NCBI GenBank assembly: GCA_963720765.1 | Contig: CAVRGS010000002.1 | Location: 620,001 to 684,000, forward strand | DNA: 64,000 nt | Direction of reading: 5' to 3' | Source: DASUAS01 sp963720765 | GTDB lineage: Bacteria; Actinomycetota; Acidimicrobiia; IMCC26256; DASPTH01 | In this document: positions 25,392-33,949 of the stretch, one piece after another | Layout of the letters: each line of letters begins with the position of its first letter | How positions within the stretch are numbered: the first letter of the stretch is position 1 | Made by a program: the position numbers and the translations under genes | The notes under the pieces: model-generated | Seen by the model: the letters and a program-made list of their open reading frames with translations, nothing else | The model's database searches: none | What the model was told of the DNA's origin: nothing

Positions 25392-26357
25392 ATGGACTTC
25401 GAGCTCACCGACGACCAGGTGTCGCTGCAGGAGGGGATGCGCGCGTTCCTCGACGGGCGCTTCTCGCTCGACGACGTGCGCACCATCGAAGCCGCCGGTC
25501 ACCTCGACCGCGCCCGCTGGCAGGAGCTCGGCGAGACCGGCGTGTTCTCGATCACGCTGCCCGAGGCCGACGGCGGACTCGAGCTCGGTGTGTCGGAGGC
25601 CGCGCTGGTGTTCGAGGAGCTCGGACGCGCGCTGGTGCCCGGACCGCTCGTCGCCACCTTCCTCGCCGCACCCTGGATCGACGGCGCCGCCACCGGCGAG
25701 ACCATCGTCGGCCGCTTCGAGGCCGGCACCCCGGTGTCGATGCTCGAGCACCCGGCCGACCTCGACGCGCTGTTCACGCTTGCCGACGACGGCGTGCACC
25801 GCATCGATCCCGCCGCGATCACGACCCGTCCGGTGGAGCGGCCGGTCGACGCGCTCACACCCCTCGCGATCGTCGACGGCGACGTACCCGCAGGCGACGT
25901 CATCGCCGACGCCGCCGCGGCCGAGCGCGCCCGACTCGTCGGCACCGTGCTCACGAGCGCGCTGCAACTCGGCGTCGCGCTGCGCGCCACCGAGCTCGCC
26001 ACGGCCTACGCCAAGGAACGCGAGCAGTTCGGCAAGGTGATCGGTCAGTTCCAGGCGGTGAAGCACCTGTGCGCCGACATGCTGGTGCGGGCCGAGGTGG
26101 CGCGCGCGGCCGTCTACGCCGCGGCGGTCGCGCTCGACGGCCGCAGCGACGACGACCCCGTGCGCGCCGGGGCGGCGGCGAAGATCCTGGCCGGTGACGC
26201 CGCCATCGCCAACGGGAAGTCGGGCATCCAGGTGCACGGCGGCATCGGGTTCACGTGGGAGGTCGACGCCCAGCGCTTCTGGAAGCGGGCGGTGGTGCTC
26301 GACACGCACTTCGGCAACAGCGACGACCACGCCGAGGCCGTCGCCGCCATGCTCTGA
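25392..26357 (+). CDS. Acyl-CoA dehydrogenase, small subunit type
   Basis: A 321-residue acyl-CoA dehydrogenase, shorter than the norm, opening MDFELTDDQVSLQEGMRAFL. The middle beta-domain is rich in Asp and Ala and poorly conserved. The C-terminal helical domain is conserved (KEREQFGKVIGQFQAVKHL and GKSGIQVHGGIGFTWEVDAQ). It lacks the terminal flavin-contact segment found in its partner. It starts three bases after the stop of the large-subunit gene, which supports a heteromeric FadE-type complex. A triple 14-base repeat begins in its last codons and duplicates the region around its stop codon. Confidence 0.9.
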   Translation: MDFELTDDQVSLQEGMRAFLDGRFSLDDVRTIEAAGHLDRARWQELGETGVFSITLPEADGGLELGVSEAALVFEELGRALVPGPLVATFLAAPWIDGAATGETIVGRFEAGTPVSMLEHPADLDALFTLADDGVHRIDPAAITTRPVERPVDALTPLAIVDGDVPAGDVIADAAAAERARLVGTVLTSALQLGVALRATELATAYAKEREQFGKVIGQFQAVKHLCADMLVRAEVARAAVYAAAVALDGRSDDDPVRAGAAAKILAGDAAIANGKSGIQVHGGIGFTWEVDAQRFWKRAVVLDTHFGNSDDHAEAVAAML

Positions 26358-26392
26358 TGTGGCTGCTCTGATGTGGCTGCTCTGATGTGGCT
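26351..26392 (+). repeat. Three tandem copies of a 14-base repeat
   Basis: The unit GCTCTGATGTGGCT occurs three times without mismatch and is followed by a partial copy (GCTCTGAC). The first copy contains the last codons and the TGA stop of the acyl-CoA dehydrogenase gene, so the stop has been copied into the spacer. A TCTGAC half-operator follows at 26407-26412 before the SDR gene. It is probably a recent slippage product. Confidence 0.85.
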
Positions 26393-26423
26393 GCTCTGAC
26401 CAACTCTCTGACACGGGGGAACC

Positions 26424-27323
26424 ATGGGGATCTGCGACGGGCGCGTGGTCATCGTGACCGGAGGTGGGCGAGGCCTGGGCCGCGCCCACTCGTTGGCGTT
26501 CGCGGCCGAGGGCGCCAAGGTGGTCGTGAACGACCTCGGTGCGTCGTTGACCGGTGACCCCACCGACGAGTCGCCGGGCCAGGACGTCGTGAACGAGATC
26601 GTCGCCGCCGGTGGCGAGGCGGTCGTGAACGGCGACGACGTCAGCGACTGGGACGGCGCCGGACGCATGGTCGCGCAGGCGATCGACACGTTCGGTGGTC
26701 TCGACACCCTCGTGTGCAACGCGGGCATCGTGCGCGACCGCATGCTCGTGAACATGTCGGTGGAGGAGTGGGACGCGGTGATCCGCGTGCACCTCCGCGG
26801 TGTCTTCTGCCCGATCCGCCACTCCATCGGCTACTGGCGCGACGAGAGCAAGGCCGAACGGACGCGCGACGCGCGCATCGTCACCACGTCGTCGGGTGCC
26901 GGGCTGCGCGGGTCGATCGCGCAGTCGAACTACGTCGCCGCCAAGGCCGGGATCGCCGCCCTCACGATCAACGCGGCAGCAGAGCTCGGGCGGTACGGCG
27001 TGCTCGCCAACACCATCGCCCCGTCGGCCCGCAGCCGCATGACCGAGCAGGGGATGCCCGAGATGATGAAGAAGCCCGAGACCGGCTTCGACGTCATGGA
27101 CCCCGCCAACGTGTCGCCGTTCGTGGTGTGGCTGGGGAGCGGCGACTGCGATGTCACCGGTCGCGCGTTCGAGATGGCCGGCGGCGACGTGTGCGTGATG
27201 AACGGCTGGAGCCGGGGCCCGTCGGTCGACGAAGGCCGCCGTCTGGCCCCGGTCGAGGTCGGCGCGGTGCTGCGTCGCCTGGTCGCCGAAGCCCCTGTGC
27301 CAGAAGCGGTCCACGGCACCTGA
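26424..27323 (+). CDS. SDR-family dehydrogenase (peroxisomal-type hydroxyacyl-CoA dehydrogenase-like)
   Basis: A 299-residue short-chain dehydrogenase of the longer type related to the (3R)-hydroxyacyl-CoA dehydrogenase part of multifunctional enzyme 2. The cofactor motif is VTGGGRGLGRAHSLAF, with the typical VVVNDLGASLTGD insertion. NAGIVRDRMLVNM follows, and the catalytic Ser-Tyr-Lys are in TTSSGAGLRG and SNYVAAKAGIAALT. It probably oxidises a 3-hydroxyacyl-CoA after the dehydrogenase pair and a hydratase. The ATG follows a GGGGGAACC site. The gene lies 66 bases after the acyl-CoA dehydrogenase, and its stop codon lies inside operator site D. It is intact, unlike the SDR at 12022. Confidence 0.92.
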   Translation: MGICDGRVVIVTGGGRGLGRAHSLAFAAEGAKVVVNDLGASLTGDPTDESPGQDVVNEIVAAGGEAVVNGDDVSDWDGAGRMVAQAIDTFGGLDTLVCNAGIVRDRMLVNMSVEEWDAVIRVHLRGVFCPIRHSIGYWRDESKAERTRDARIVTTSSGAGLRGSIAQSNYVAAKAGIAALTINAAAELGRYGVLANTIAPSARSRMTEQGMPEMMKKPETGFDVMDPANVSPFVVWLGSGDCDVTGRAFEMAGGDVCVMNGWSRGPSVDEGRRLAPVEVGAVLRRLVAEAPVPEAVHGT

Positions 27324-27335
27324 CAGGTCGTCAGA
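27319..27335. promoter_or_regulatory. Operator palindrome CCTGAC-N5-GTCAGA (site D)
   Basis: The palindrome has spacer AGGTC and one mismatch from the perfect form. It overlaps the SDR stop codon and the probable -35 region of the TetR gene that starts at 27367. This is the arrangement expected for TetR autoregulation and is the best clue to which regulator binds the set of sites. Confidence 0.62.
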
Positions 27336-27351
27336 TCTGGCCGGACTCCGC

Positions 27352-27357
27352 TAGCGT
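27352..27357 (+). promoter_or_regulatory. -10 element TAGCGT for the TetR gene
   Basis: TAGCGT ends 9 bases before the GTG at 27367. The stretch TAGCGTCGGC is identical to that before the EamA gene at 428-437, which also lies after an operator. Confidence 0.48.
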
Positions 27358-27366
27358 CGGCGGCCA

Positions 27367-28053
27367 GTGGTAGAGCCCGTGACCGAGCCTGTGACCGAGC
27401 CCGCGACCGCGTCGGTGATCGAGCCCGCGCTCGCCTCCGACGGCCGGGTCATCGGCGCGCGTGCCCACAAGACCCGTCGGCGCCTGCTCGACGCCACCGC
27501 GAAGCTGCTCGAGGAACGCGGCGCGCTCGGCCTGCGCGTCGTCGACATCACTCGCGAGGTCGGCACCTCACCTGCGACCTTCTACCAGTACTTCCCCGAT
27601 GTCGAGGAGGCGATCCTCGTCCTCGCCGACGAGGCCACGGACGACATCGAGGCGCTGCATCCCTTGATCCAGACGCCCTGGAACGACGAAGACGGCGTCG
27701 TCCACGTGCAGGAGTTCGTGGGCGCGTTCATGGAGTACTGGGACCAGCACCGTGTGATCCTGCGGGTGCGCGACCTGCGCGCCGAAGAGGGCGACGAGCG
27801 CTTCTGGGCCGCCCGTCGGCGCGGGTACGGGGCGATCATCCCCGAGCTCACCGCGAAGATCGAGAAGGCACAGGCCGCCGGGCGGGTCTCGAAGGAGCTC
27901 AACTCGTACGCCGCCGCCTCGGCCGCGATGGCCATGCTCGAACGTCTGCTCACCTACCGCTCGGTGTTCCGCCGCCGTGGCGTCACCAAGGAGGCCATGG
28001 CCGCGACACTCGCCGCCATCCTCTACGAGACCGTGACCGGTCACCCCAGCTAG
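27367..28053 (+). CDS. TetR-family transcriptional regulator, candidate master regulator of the local regulon
   Basis: A 228-residue TetR-type repressor. The first 25 residues are a low-complexity tail with repeated EPVT units, encoded by a 12-base repeat. The helix-turn-helix is in residues about 36-80 (RRLLDATAKLLEERGALG, then VGTSPATFYQYFPDVEEAI). The rest is a helical ligand-binding domain (FMEYWDQHRVILRVRDLRA, AMLERLLTYRSVFRRRG). The palindrome 27319-27335 lies in its own promoter, and four perfect copies lie in other local promoters, so it probably represses itself and these operons until a pathway CoA ester or substrate binds. This link is inference. Amidohydrolase, cyclase and oxidoreductase genes follow on the same strand. 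Confidence 0.88.
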   Translation: MVEPVTEPVTEPATASVIEPALASDGRVIGARAHKTRRRLLDATAKLLEERGALGLRVVDITREVGTSPATFYQYFPDVEEAILVLADEATDDIEALHPLIQTPWNDEDGVVHVQEFVGAFMEYWDQHRVILRVRDLRAEEGDERFWAARRRGYGAIIPELTAKIEKAQAAGRVSKELNSYAAASAAMAMLERLLTYRSVFRRRGVTKEAMAATLAAILYETVTGHPS

Positions 28054-28071
28054 TACCCGCGAGGAGGAACC

Positions 28072-29275
28072 ATGGCTCGTGACATCCCCCGCTTCGTCAG
28101 CGTCGACGACCACGTCGTCGAACCGCCCCACCTGTTCCAGCGGTGGCTGCCCAAGAAGTGGGCCGACGACCCGCGCTCGCCCCGCGTCGAGCGCAAGGGC
28201 ATCGGCAAGATGGAGTACAAGGGCGGTACCACCTACGAGATCGAGTGGGACGACAGCCAGCCCAAGTCGGACACGTGGTTCTACGAGGAGCTGGTCGCGC
28301 CGCACAAGCGTCATGTCGCCTCGGTCGGGTTCCCGCGCGACGAGATGACGCTGTCGCCGATCACGTACGACGAGATGCGGCCGGGTTGCTACGACCCGAA
28401 GGCGCGCCTCGACGACATGGACATCGACCACGTCGAGGCGTCGCTGTGCTTCCCGACGTTCCCGCGCTTCTGCGGTCAGACGTTCGCGGAGGCGAAGGAC
28501 AAGGACCTCGCACAGGCGTGCGTGCGCGCGTACAACGACTGGATGGTGGAGGAGTGGTGCGGCGACTCGGGTGGTCGCCTGATCCCGCTGTGCATCGTGC
28601 CGCTGTGGGACGTGGAGCTCGCGGCGGCCGAAGTCCGTCACAACGCCGGCGCGTGGCGTGCACACGGTTGCGTTCTCGGAGATCCCGGCCAAGCTCGGGT
28701 TGCCCACCTTGCACTCGGGCTACTGGGAGCCGTTCTTCGAGGCGTGCGCGGAGACGGAGACGCTCATCTGCATGCACATCGGCTCGTCGTCGCAGATGCC
28801 GTTCACGTCAGCCGACGCGCCGCCCGCGGTCGCCGCCACGCTGAGCTTCGGCAACGCCATGTCGTCGATGAGCGACTTCCTGTTCTCGGGCGTGCTGGTG
28901 CGCCACCCGTCGATCAAGCTCGCGTACAGCGAGGGCCAGATCGGGTGGATCCCCTACGTGCTCGAGCGGGCCGACGACGTGTGGCTCGAGCACCGGGCGT
29001 GGGCCGGGGTGCGCGACATCGTCCCCGAGCCGCCGTCGACCTACTACTACGACCACATCTTCGGCTGCTTCTTCCGCGACCGCACCGGGCTCGAGAACCT
29101 GCACCGGGTCGGCGTGGACAACGTGACCTTCGAGACCGACTACCCGCACACCGACTCGACGTGGCCGCACACCAAGAAGCTGTTCGAGGAGCAGGTGGAG
29201 CACCTCGACGACGAGACCGTCTACAAGCTGGCGCGGGGCAACGCCATCCGCATGCTGCGCCTTCCACTCGACTGA
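28072..29275 (+). pseudogene. Amidohydrolase family 2 protein, interrupted by a +1 frameshift
   Basis: A PF04909 enzyme of about 400 residues, close paralogue of the intact gene at 42698. The first frame begins at ATG 28072 after GAGGAGG and contains FVSVDDHVVEPPHLF (D-x-H metal motif), RFCGQTFAEAKDKDLAQAC and GGRLIPLCIVPLWDVELAA. The second frame continues VHTVAFSEIPAKLGLPTLHS and ends with the metal motif FETDYPHTDSTWPH. Removing one G at 28648/28649 (AAC GCC-G-GCG CGT) joins them without loss. Both halves are well conserved, so decay is recent or the base is an error. Natural substrates of such enzymes include cyclic or aromatic acids. Here the substrate is unknown. Confidence 0.85.
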
Positions 29276-29305
29276 CATCACGACAGATCGCAACGGGGGA
29301 TTCGA

Positions 29306-30229
29306 ATGCCGCTCGACGACGACTTCGTGCAGATCGCGGCGCACGTCCGCAATTGGGGACGCTGGGGTGACAACGACGAGCTCGGCACGCTCAACCTGAT
29401 CGACGACGCCGCGGTGCAGCGCGGCGCCGCGTGCGTGCAGACCGGGAAGACCTTCAACCTGTCGATCCCGCTCGACGACAACGGGCCGCAGATCGGGTTC
29501 ATCCCGGGTCGCTACAACCCGATCCACAAGGTGTTCCAGGTGAACGAGGTGACCATCGGTGATCCCGACGGCACCCGCTTCTCGGACGACCAGATGGACC
29601 TCGCGCTGCAGGCGTGCACGCACTGGGATGCGCTCTCGCACTCGAGCTACGGCGGCAAGCTCTGGAACGGCCACCCGGCCGACGCCATCACCGAGGCCGG
29701 TGCGAGCAGGTGCGGCATCGGGCTCGTGACGTCGATCGTGACCCGCGGTGTGCTGCTCGACGTGGCCCGCCACCTCGGCGCCGACGTGATCGAGGCGGGG
29801 ACACCGTTCACCGGCGATCTGCTCGACGCGGTGTGCGAGGCGCAGGGCGTCAGCGTCGAGTCGGGTGACGTCGTGTTGCTCCGCACCGGCGCCATGACGC
29901 GGTTCCTCGCCGGCGATCGCGAGGGCTACGCGATGACGAACGCAGGACCGTCGCTGCAGAGCGTCGAGTGGTTCCACGACCACGACGTCGCCGCGGTCGC
30001 CACCGACAACCCCACGTTCGAGTGCGTCGACTTCGAGCGCTCGGTGCCGCTCCCGGTGCATGCACTGCACCTGGTCGAGATGGGGATGATGCAGGGTCAG
30101 AACTGGAACCTCGAAGCGCTGGCGGCCGACTGCGCTGCCGACGGCCGCTCCACGTTCCTCCTTGCCGCGACCCCCGAGCCGGTCACCGGCGGCACCGGCG
30201 CCCCCGTCGTCCCCATGGCGGTGAAGTAG
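29306..30229 (+). CDS. Cyclase family protein (kynurenine-formamidase-like)
   Basis: A 307-residue metal-dependent hydrolase of the cyclase (PF04199) family. The characteristic metal motif is ACTHWDALSHSSYGG (residues about 104-118), with later ligand regions in ATDNPTFECVD and PVHALHLVEMGMMQGQNW. Family members hydrolyse formamides, cyclic amides or isatin, or act as lactonases. The ATG follows AACGGGGGA. It is 30 bases after the amidohydrolase and its stop abuts the start of the next gene (TAGATG), so the amidohydrolase, cyclase and F420-type oxidoreductase are one operon, probably ring-opening and redox steps of one pathway. Confidence 0.9.
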   Translation: MPLDDDFVQIAAHVRNWGRWGDNDELGTLNLIDDAAVQRGAACVQTGKTFNLSIPLDDNGPQIGFIPGRYNPIHKVFQVNEVTIGDPDGTRFSDDQMDLALQACTHWDALSHSSYGGKLWNGHPADAITEAGASRCGIGLVTSIVTRGVLLDVARHLGADVIEAGTPFTGDLLDAVCEAQGVSVESGDVVLLRTGAMTRFLAGDREGYAMTNAGPSLQSVEWFHDHDVAAVATDNPTFECVDFERSVPLPVHALHLVEMGMMQGQNWNLEALAADCAADGRSTFLLAATPEPVTGGTGAPVVPMAVK

Positions 30230-31111
30230 ATGAAGTTCATCGCCAACATCTCGATGTGCGATCCGACGTTCTACGTCCCGCTCGCGCGGGTCGCCGAGGA
30301 GGCCGGGTTCGACACCATCGCGGTGCCCGACTCGATCGCGTACCCCGAGGAGTCCGACTCCTCGTACCCCTACAACTTCGACGGGACGCGCGAGTTCCTC
30401 GAGAACAAGCCGTTCATCGAGCCGACCGTCGCCATCTCGGCGATGGCCGCGGTCACGAGCACGATCGAGTTCCACACGTTCGTGCTCAAGATGCCGATCC
30501 GCCACCCGGTCATCTACGCCAAGGAGGCGACGTCGCTCGCGGTGATCAGCGGCAACCGCTTCGTCCTCGGCGTGGGGTCGAGTCCATGGCCCGACGACTA
30601 CGAGATCGTCCAACTTCCCTGGGAGGGCCGCGGCCGGCGCTTCGACGAGTGCATCGAGATCGTGCGCGGGCTCGCGGCCGGTGGGTACTTCGAATACCAC
30701 GGCGAGTTCTACGACTTCCCCGCGATCAAGATGGAGCCGGTGCCGACGCAGCCCATCCCGGTGCTCATCGGCGGTCACACCGACGTGCAGCTCCGGCGCG
30801 CCGCGCGCCTCGGCGACGGCTGGATGGGTGCCGGCGGGCTGCTCGACGACCTGATCCCGATGATCGATCGCATGAACGACCTGCGGAAGGAGAACGGCCG
30901 CAGTGGCGAGCCGTTCGCCATCTACGCCACCACGCCGGAATCGTTCACCGTCGAGGGCATCAAGCAGCTCGAGGACCTCGGTGTCACCCACACCGCCGGC
31001 GGCTTCGGTCGCTTCAACCCCTACGGGCTCGAGGCCGACCCCGAGTCGCTGCAGGAGAAGATCGACGTGCTCCGTCGCCACGGCGACGAGGTGATCAGCA
31101 AGCTGCGCTGA
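30230..31111 (+). CDS. LLM-class F420-dependent oxidoreductase
   Basis: A 293-residue luciferase-like monooxygenase/oxidoreductase. Signatures include VAEEAGFDTIAVPDS, FHTFVLKMPIRHPVIYAKEA, the flavin-binding region NRFVLGVGSSPWPDDYE, and IPVLIGGHTDVQLRRAARLGDGW. Such proteins use F420H2 or FMNH2 to reduce or oxygenate hydrophobic substrates. The ATG at 30230 directly follows the cyclase stop, showing translational coupling. It is the last gene of the operon that begins with the TetR regulator. A second member is at the left edge of the window, also beside an operator. Confidence 0.9.
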   Translation: MKFIANISMCDPTFYVPLARVAEEAGFDTIAVPDSIAYPEESDSSYPYNFDGTREFLENKPFIEPTVAISAMAAVTSTIEFHTFVLKMPIRHPVIYAKEATSLAVISGNRFVLGVGSSPWPDDYEIVQLPWEGRGRRFDECIEIVRGLAAGGYFEYHGEFYDFPAIKMEPVPTQPIPVLIGGHTDVQLRRAARLGDGWMGAGGLLDDLIPMIDRMNDLRKENGRSGEPFAIYATTPESFTVEGIKQLEDLGVTHTAGGFGRFNPYGLEADPESLQEKIDVLRRHGDEVISKLR

Positions 31112-31114
31112 GGC

Positions 31115-32146
31115 TCACTCGTCGCGACAGAAGTGGGCGATGCTCGCCGCGGTCTCGCGGCTGATGTCGGGACACACGATGGCCATGACCTCGGATCCGT
31201 GCATCGTGCCCATGACCTGGCGACACCGAGCCGGCACGCCGGCGCGCAGCAGCAAGCGATAGAACTCGATGCCCTCGTCGCGCAGCGGATCGCACTCGTT
31301 GACGCTGATCACGGTGGGTACGAGGCCGGTCACGTCGTCCTCGGTGGCGAACGATGGCCACGCGAGCGGGTCGCGCGCCTCGAATGCCTCGATGCCATAC
31401 GCCATCGCGCCCCGGTTGTGGTGCAGGTCGAGGAAGATGCCGTTGTTCTCGGTCGACGACGGGAAGCGATCCTGGGGCCAACATCCCGCGATGTAGGGGC
31501 ACATCGCGTACAGGCCTCGGATGATCCCGAGGTCGCCGTCCATCTTGAGCTTCATCCCGGTGGCCAGCGTCAGGTTGCCGCCCCCGCTCTCGCCCGCCAC
31601 GACGATGCGGGTCGCGTCGATCCCGAGCCCGTCGGCGTGGTCGGCCACCCACTTCACGCCGCTCACGCAGTCGTTCAGCCCGGCCGGGTACGGCTCGACC
31701 TCCGGCGCCGACGACGGCGACACGCAGTTGCGGAAGTCGACCATCGCCACCGTCACACCCTGCTGGGCGATGATCCGGCCCCAGGCGCGATACAACCCGT
31801 CGAAGCACGACAACGCCTGCATCCCGCCGCCGTGGATGTAGTACACGCAGGGCAGCGGTACCGCGGACTGCGGACGGATCAGCTGGATCTTCACCGTGTT
31901 GCCGTCGGGCGACGACGTGAACTCGACGGTGGAGATGTCAAGACCGTTCGACGGCGCGACCGTCTCGTCGTCGAGGATCTCCAACAACGCTCTGGCCTGC
32001 TCGGCTTCGGCGAGTGCCTCAGGCGTGTTCACCTCCGCGAGCAGCTCGTCACGGCTGGCGACGTCGGTCTGCGGCACCGACGGGATGAACGCGGCGTACG
32101 CCTTGATGCGTGGGTCGATGCGCGGATCGTCCTCGAGCTTGCCCAT
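31115..32146 (-). CDS. Alpha/beta hydrolase (acetyl-esterase/HSL type)
   Basis: A 343-residue esterase with the oxyanion motif YYIHGGGMQAL, the nucleophile elbow VVAGESGGGNLTLA, and C-terminal acid and His in VNECDPLRDEGIEF and MGTMHGSEVM. It should hydrolyse carboxylic esters. The start chosen is the ATG at 32146, which has GGAG five bases upstream. A GTG at 32170 would add eight residues and overlap the neighbouring gene. It is convergent with the oxidoreductase at 30230, with only three bases between the stops. A small membrane protein gene is 13 bases upstream on the same strand. Confidence 0.9.
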   Translation of the reverse strand: MGKLEDDPRIDPRIKAYAAFIPSVPQTDVASRDELLAEVNTPEALAEAEQARALLEILDDETVAPSNGLDISTVEFTSSPDGNTVKIQLIRPQSAVPLPCVYYIHGGGMQALSCFDGLYRAWGRIIAQQGVTVAMVDFRNCVSPSSAPEVEPYPAGLNDCVSGVKWVADHADGLGIDATRIVVAGESGGGNLTLATGMKLKMDGDLGIIRGLYAMCPYIAGCWPQDRFPSSTENNGIFLDLHHNRGAMAYGIEAFEARDPLAWPSFATEDDVTGLVPTVISVNECDPLRDEGIEFYRLLLRAGVPARCRQVMGTMHGSEVMAIVCPDISRETAASIAHFCRDE

Positions 32147-32159
32147 CGGGTCTCCGTCC

Positions 32160-32387
32160 TCAGCTGGCACGTGTGTCGACCCGATCGGGGTCGATCAAGC
32201 GGGTCGCGACGACGAGCAGCGCGGCGCCGATCGCGGCGCCGGCCGCGATGAGCGGGGCGTCGGCGGGGAGCTCGCTCGGCGCGCTGGGGTCGAGCGCGCC
32301 CAACACCAGCACCACCACCGGGCCCACCAGCAGGAAGCCCGCGACGAGTGCGAGCACCACCGCCACTCCGAACCTCGTCGCTCGCAT
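32160..32387 (-). CDS. Small two-helix membrane protein
   Basis: A 75-residue protein with two hydrophobic segments (VAVVLALVAGFLLVGPVVVLVLGAL and LIAAGAAIGAALLVVATRL) joined by an acidic Pro-rich loop. No family is recognised. The ATG has a run of G at a suitable distance and a TAGGCT -10 box about 25 bases upstream. It is transcribed with the esterase downstream. Codon use is like its neighbours, so it is likely real. Confidence 0.55.
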   Translation of the reverse strand: MRATRFGVAVVLALVAGFLLVGPVVVLVLGALDPSAPSELPADAPLIAAGAAIGAALLVVATRLIDPDRVDTRAS

Positions 32388-32411
32388 CGCAGCCCCCCCA
32401 GCTCGCGGAGG

Positions 32412-32417
32412 AGCCTA
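32412..32417 (-). promoter_or_regulatory. -10 element TAGGCT for the small membrane protein and esterase
   Basis: TAGGCT on the minus strand lies 25 bases before the ATG at 32387. A G-rich ribosome site follows. It is a normal leadered promoter candidate. Confidence 0.3.
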
Positions 32418-32509
32418 TCGCCGGTACCGAAGCGTGCTGGCGGCCACGCGGAGCTCGACCGGCGCTTTCGTGGTCGTCGAGTTCCGGATCGTGGTGCAGT
32501 GAGCAACTG

Positions 32510-33922
32510 CTACGGCGTGATCGAGCGCGCCTTGGTGCTCTTGGGGATGAGGCAGATCGTGTTCTCGGGTGGCGCCGGCAGCTTGCAGGGGTAGGTGGCC
32601 GCGCTCTCGAATGCGGTGGTCGGCGTGGTCCTGCCGTCGATGTACACGACCACCGGCGCGCCCCCGATGCCTCCGATCGGATCAGCCGGAAGCTTGCGCA
32701 GCGCGTTCACGAACGACTGCTGCGTGAGCTTCGGTCCCGCGTCGTACATGGCGCGTGCCACCATCCGCATGTTGGTGCACGACAATCCGACCATGCCCCA
32801 CTTCGTGTAGCCCTCGGTGTTCGGCTCGAAGGAGTCACCGGTCTTCGTGTGCTTCGCGTACACGTCGTTGCACATCGTGCCGATGGGCGGGGGAGAGAAC
32901 CCGGGGAGGCGCCAGTCGCCGGTCACGGTGGCCGACACGAGCGTCGCGCCGTCGTAGTACTTCGCGAGAGCGGCCCCACCGACCTGCAGCACCTTGCTCT
33001 GCACGAGGTCGGTGCCGAGTGCGTTGTACGAGGACTCATAGACCTCGGCCTTCATCCCCGCCTTCTGCATCTCGTTCACGTACACCGGCAGGGTGGTCGC
33101 GGTCATCACCGGGATCACGACATCGGGCTTGGCACCCGCGACCTTCATGACCGACTGTGGGATCGGCTGGGTGCAGACGATCGAGCCCTGGCACGGGAGC
33201 ACGTCGTACGCGATCACCTTCACTCCCGCCTTCTTCAACGGCGCGACGAGCGACTCCTGCACCACGTCGACCTGGTCGGGGAGGTCGGTCGACGCGATGG
33301 CGACCTTCTTGCCCTTCAGCGCACCGCTCGCGACGAGATCTTCGGCGAGCAGTCGCACCTGACCGTTGGCCGAGGGTCCGTAGGAGGCGATCCGGCCCTT
33401 CGTCTCCTTGTACTGCGCGTCGGTGGCGCCGCCGACGTACACGAGTGGCGTCTGGTGGTCGCCGGCGACGCAGTAGGGACCCGTACCGGTGAGCGTGTTC
33501 GCGTTCACGACGACGAAGGCCTTGTCGTCCTCGGTGGCGGCGATGCACGCGGCGTCGCGGCTCGCCGGGTTGGTGGGGTCGTACTCCTCGTTCTGCAGTT
33601 CGAGCTTGCGGCCGCGGATGCCGCCACACGCGTTGATCTGGTCGGCGAACACCTGGAACATGTCGTTCACGTCGCCGACCGGCAGCGAGTACCCGAGCGG
33701 CTCGTACTTCTCGAGCTGTGAGCGGATCTGCACGACCTTGATGGGGTTCTTGGTCGCCGGCGGCCCCGTCTTGGTGCAGAACGCGTCCTTCGGAGCGAAT
33801 GGGTTCGCCGACGCGTCGTTCTGCCCGCCGGCCTGTGCACCCGCGCCGTTCGGCGCCGAGACCACGAGTGTGGCTGCGGCAACACACACGACCGCCAGAA
33901 ACCTGACCACCCGGAGGCTCAC
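32510..33922 (-). CDS. ABC transporter substrate-binding protein (branched-chain amino-acid type)
   Basis: A 470-residue secreted periplasmic-binding-protein fold (type I). The signal peptide is MSLRVVRFLAVVCVAAATLV with a cleavage site near GAGAQA. The mature part has ADQINACGGIRGRKLELQNE, EDDKAFVVVNANTLTG and CNDVYAKHTKTGDSFEPN. It would bind a small molecule outside the membrane for an uptake system. No permease or ATPase genes of the family are adjacent, so it is an orphan that must use a distant transporter or serve in sensing. The GTG at 33922 is 7 bases after a TAGCGT box, so its mRNA is probably leaderless. Confidence 0.88.
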   Translation of the reverse strand: MSLRVVRFLAVVCVAAATLVVSAPNGAGAQAGGQNDASANPFAPKDAFCTKTGPPATKNPIKVVQIRSQLEKYEPLGYSLPVGDVNDMFQVFADQINACGGIRGRKLELQNEEYDPTNPASRDAACIAATEDDKAFVVVNANTLTGTGPYCVAGDHQTPLVYVGGATDAQYKETKGRIASYGPSANGQVRLLAEDLVASGALKGKKVAIASTDLPDQVDVVQESLVAPLKKAGVKVIAYDVLPCQGSIVCTQPIPQSVMKVAGAKPDVVIPVMTATTLPVYVNEMQKAGMKAEVYESSYNALGTDLVQSKVLQVGGAALAKYYDGATLVSATVTGDWRLPGFSPPPIGTMCNDVYAKHTKTGDSFEPNTEGYTKWGMVGLSCTNMRMVARAMYDAGPKLTQQSFVNALRKLPADPIGGIGGAPVVVYIDGRTTPTTAFESAATYPCKLPAPPENTICLIPKSTKARSITP

Positions 33923-33929
33923 CCGGGGA

Positions 33930-33935
33930 ACGCTA
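33930..33935 (-). promoter_or_regulatory. -10 element TAGCGT for the substrate-binding protein
   Basis: TAGCGT on the minus strand ends exactly 7 bases before the GTG at 33922. A TTGACC sequence lies 12 bases further upstream, too close for a standard -35. Confidence 0.48.
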
Positions 33936-33949
33936 GATCGTCACAAGGG

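Noticed and set aside
26407..26412. TCTGAC before the SDR at 26424 as a sixth operator
   Set aside because: Only one arm is present and no GTCAGA follows at the proper distance.
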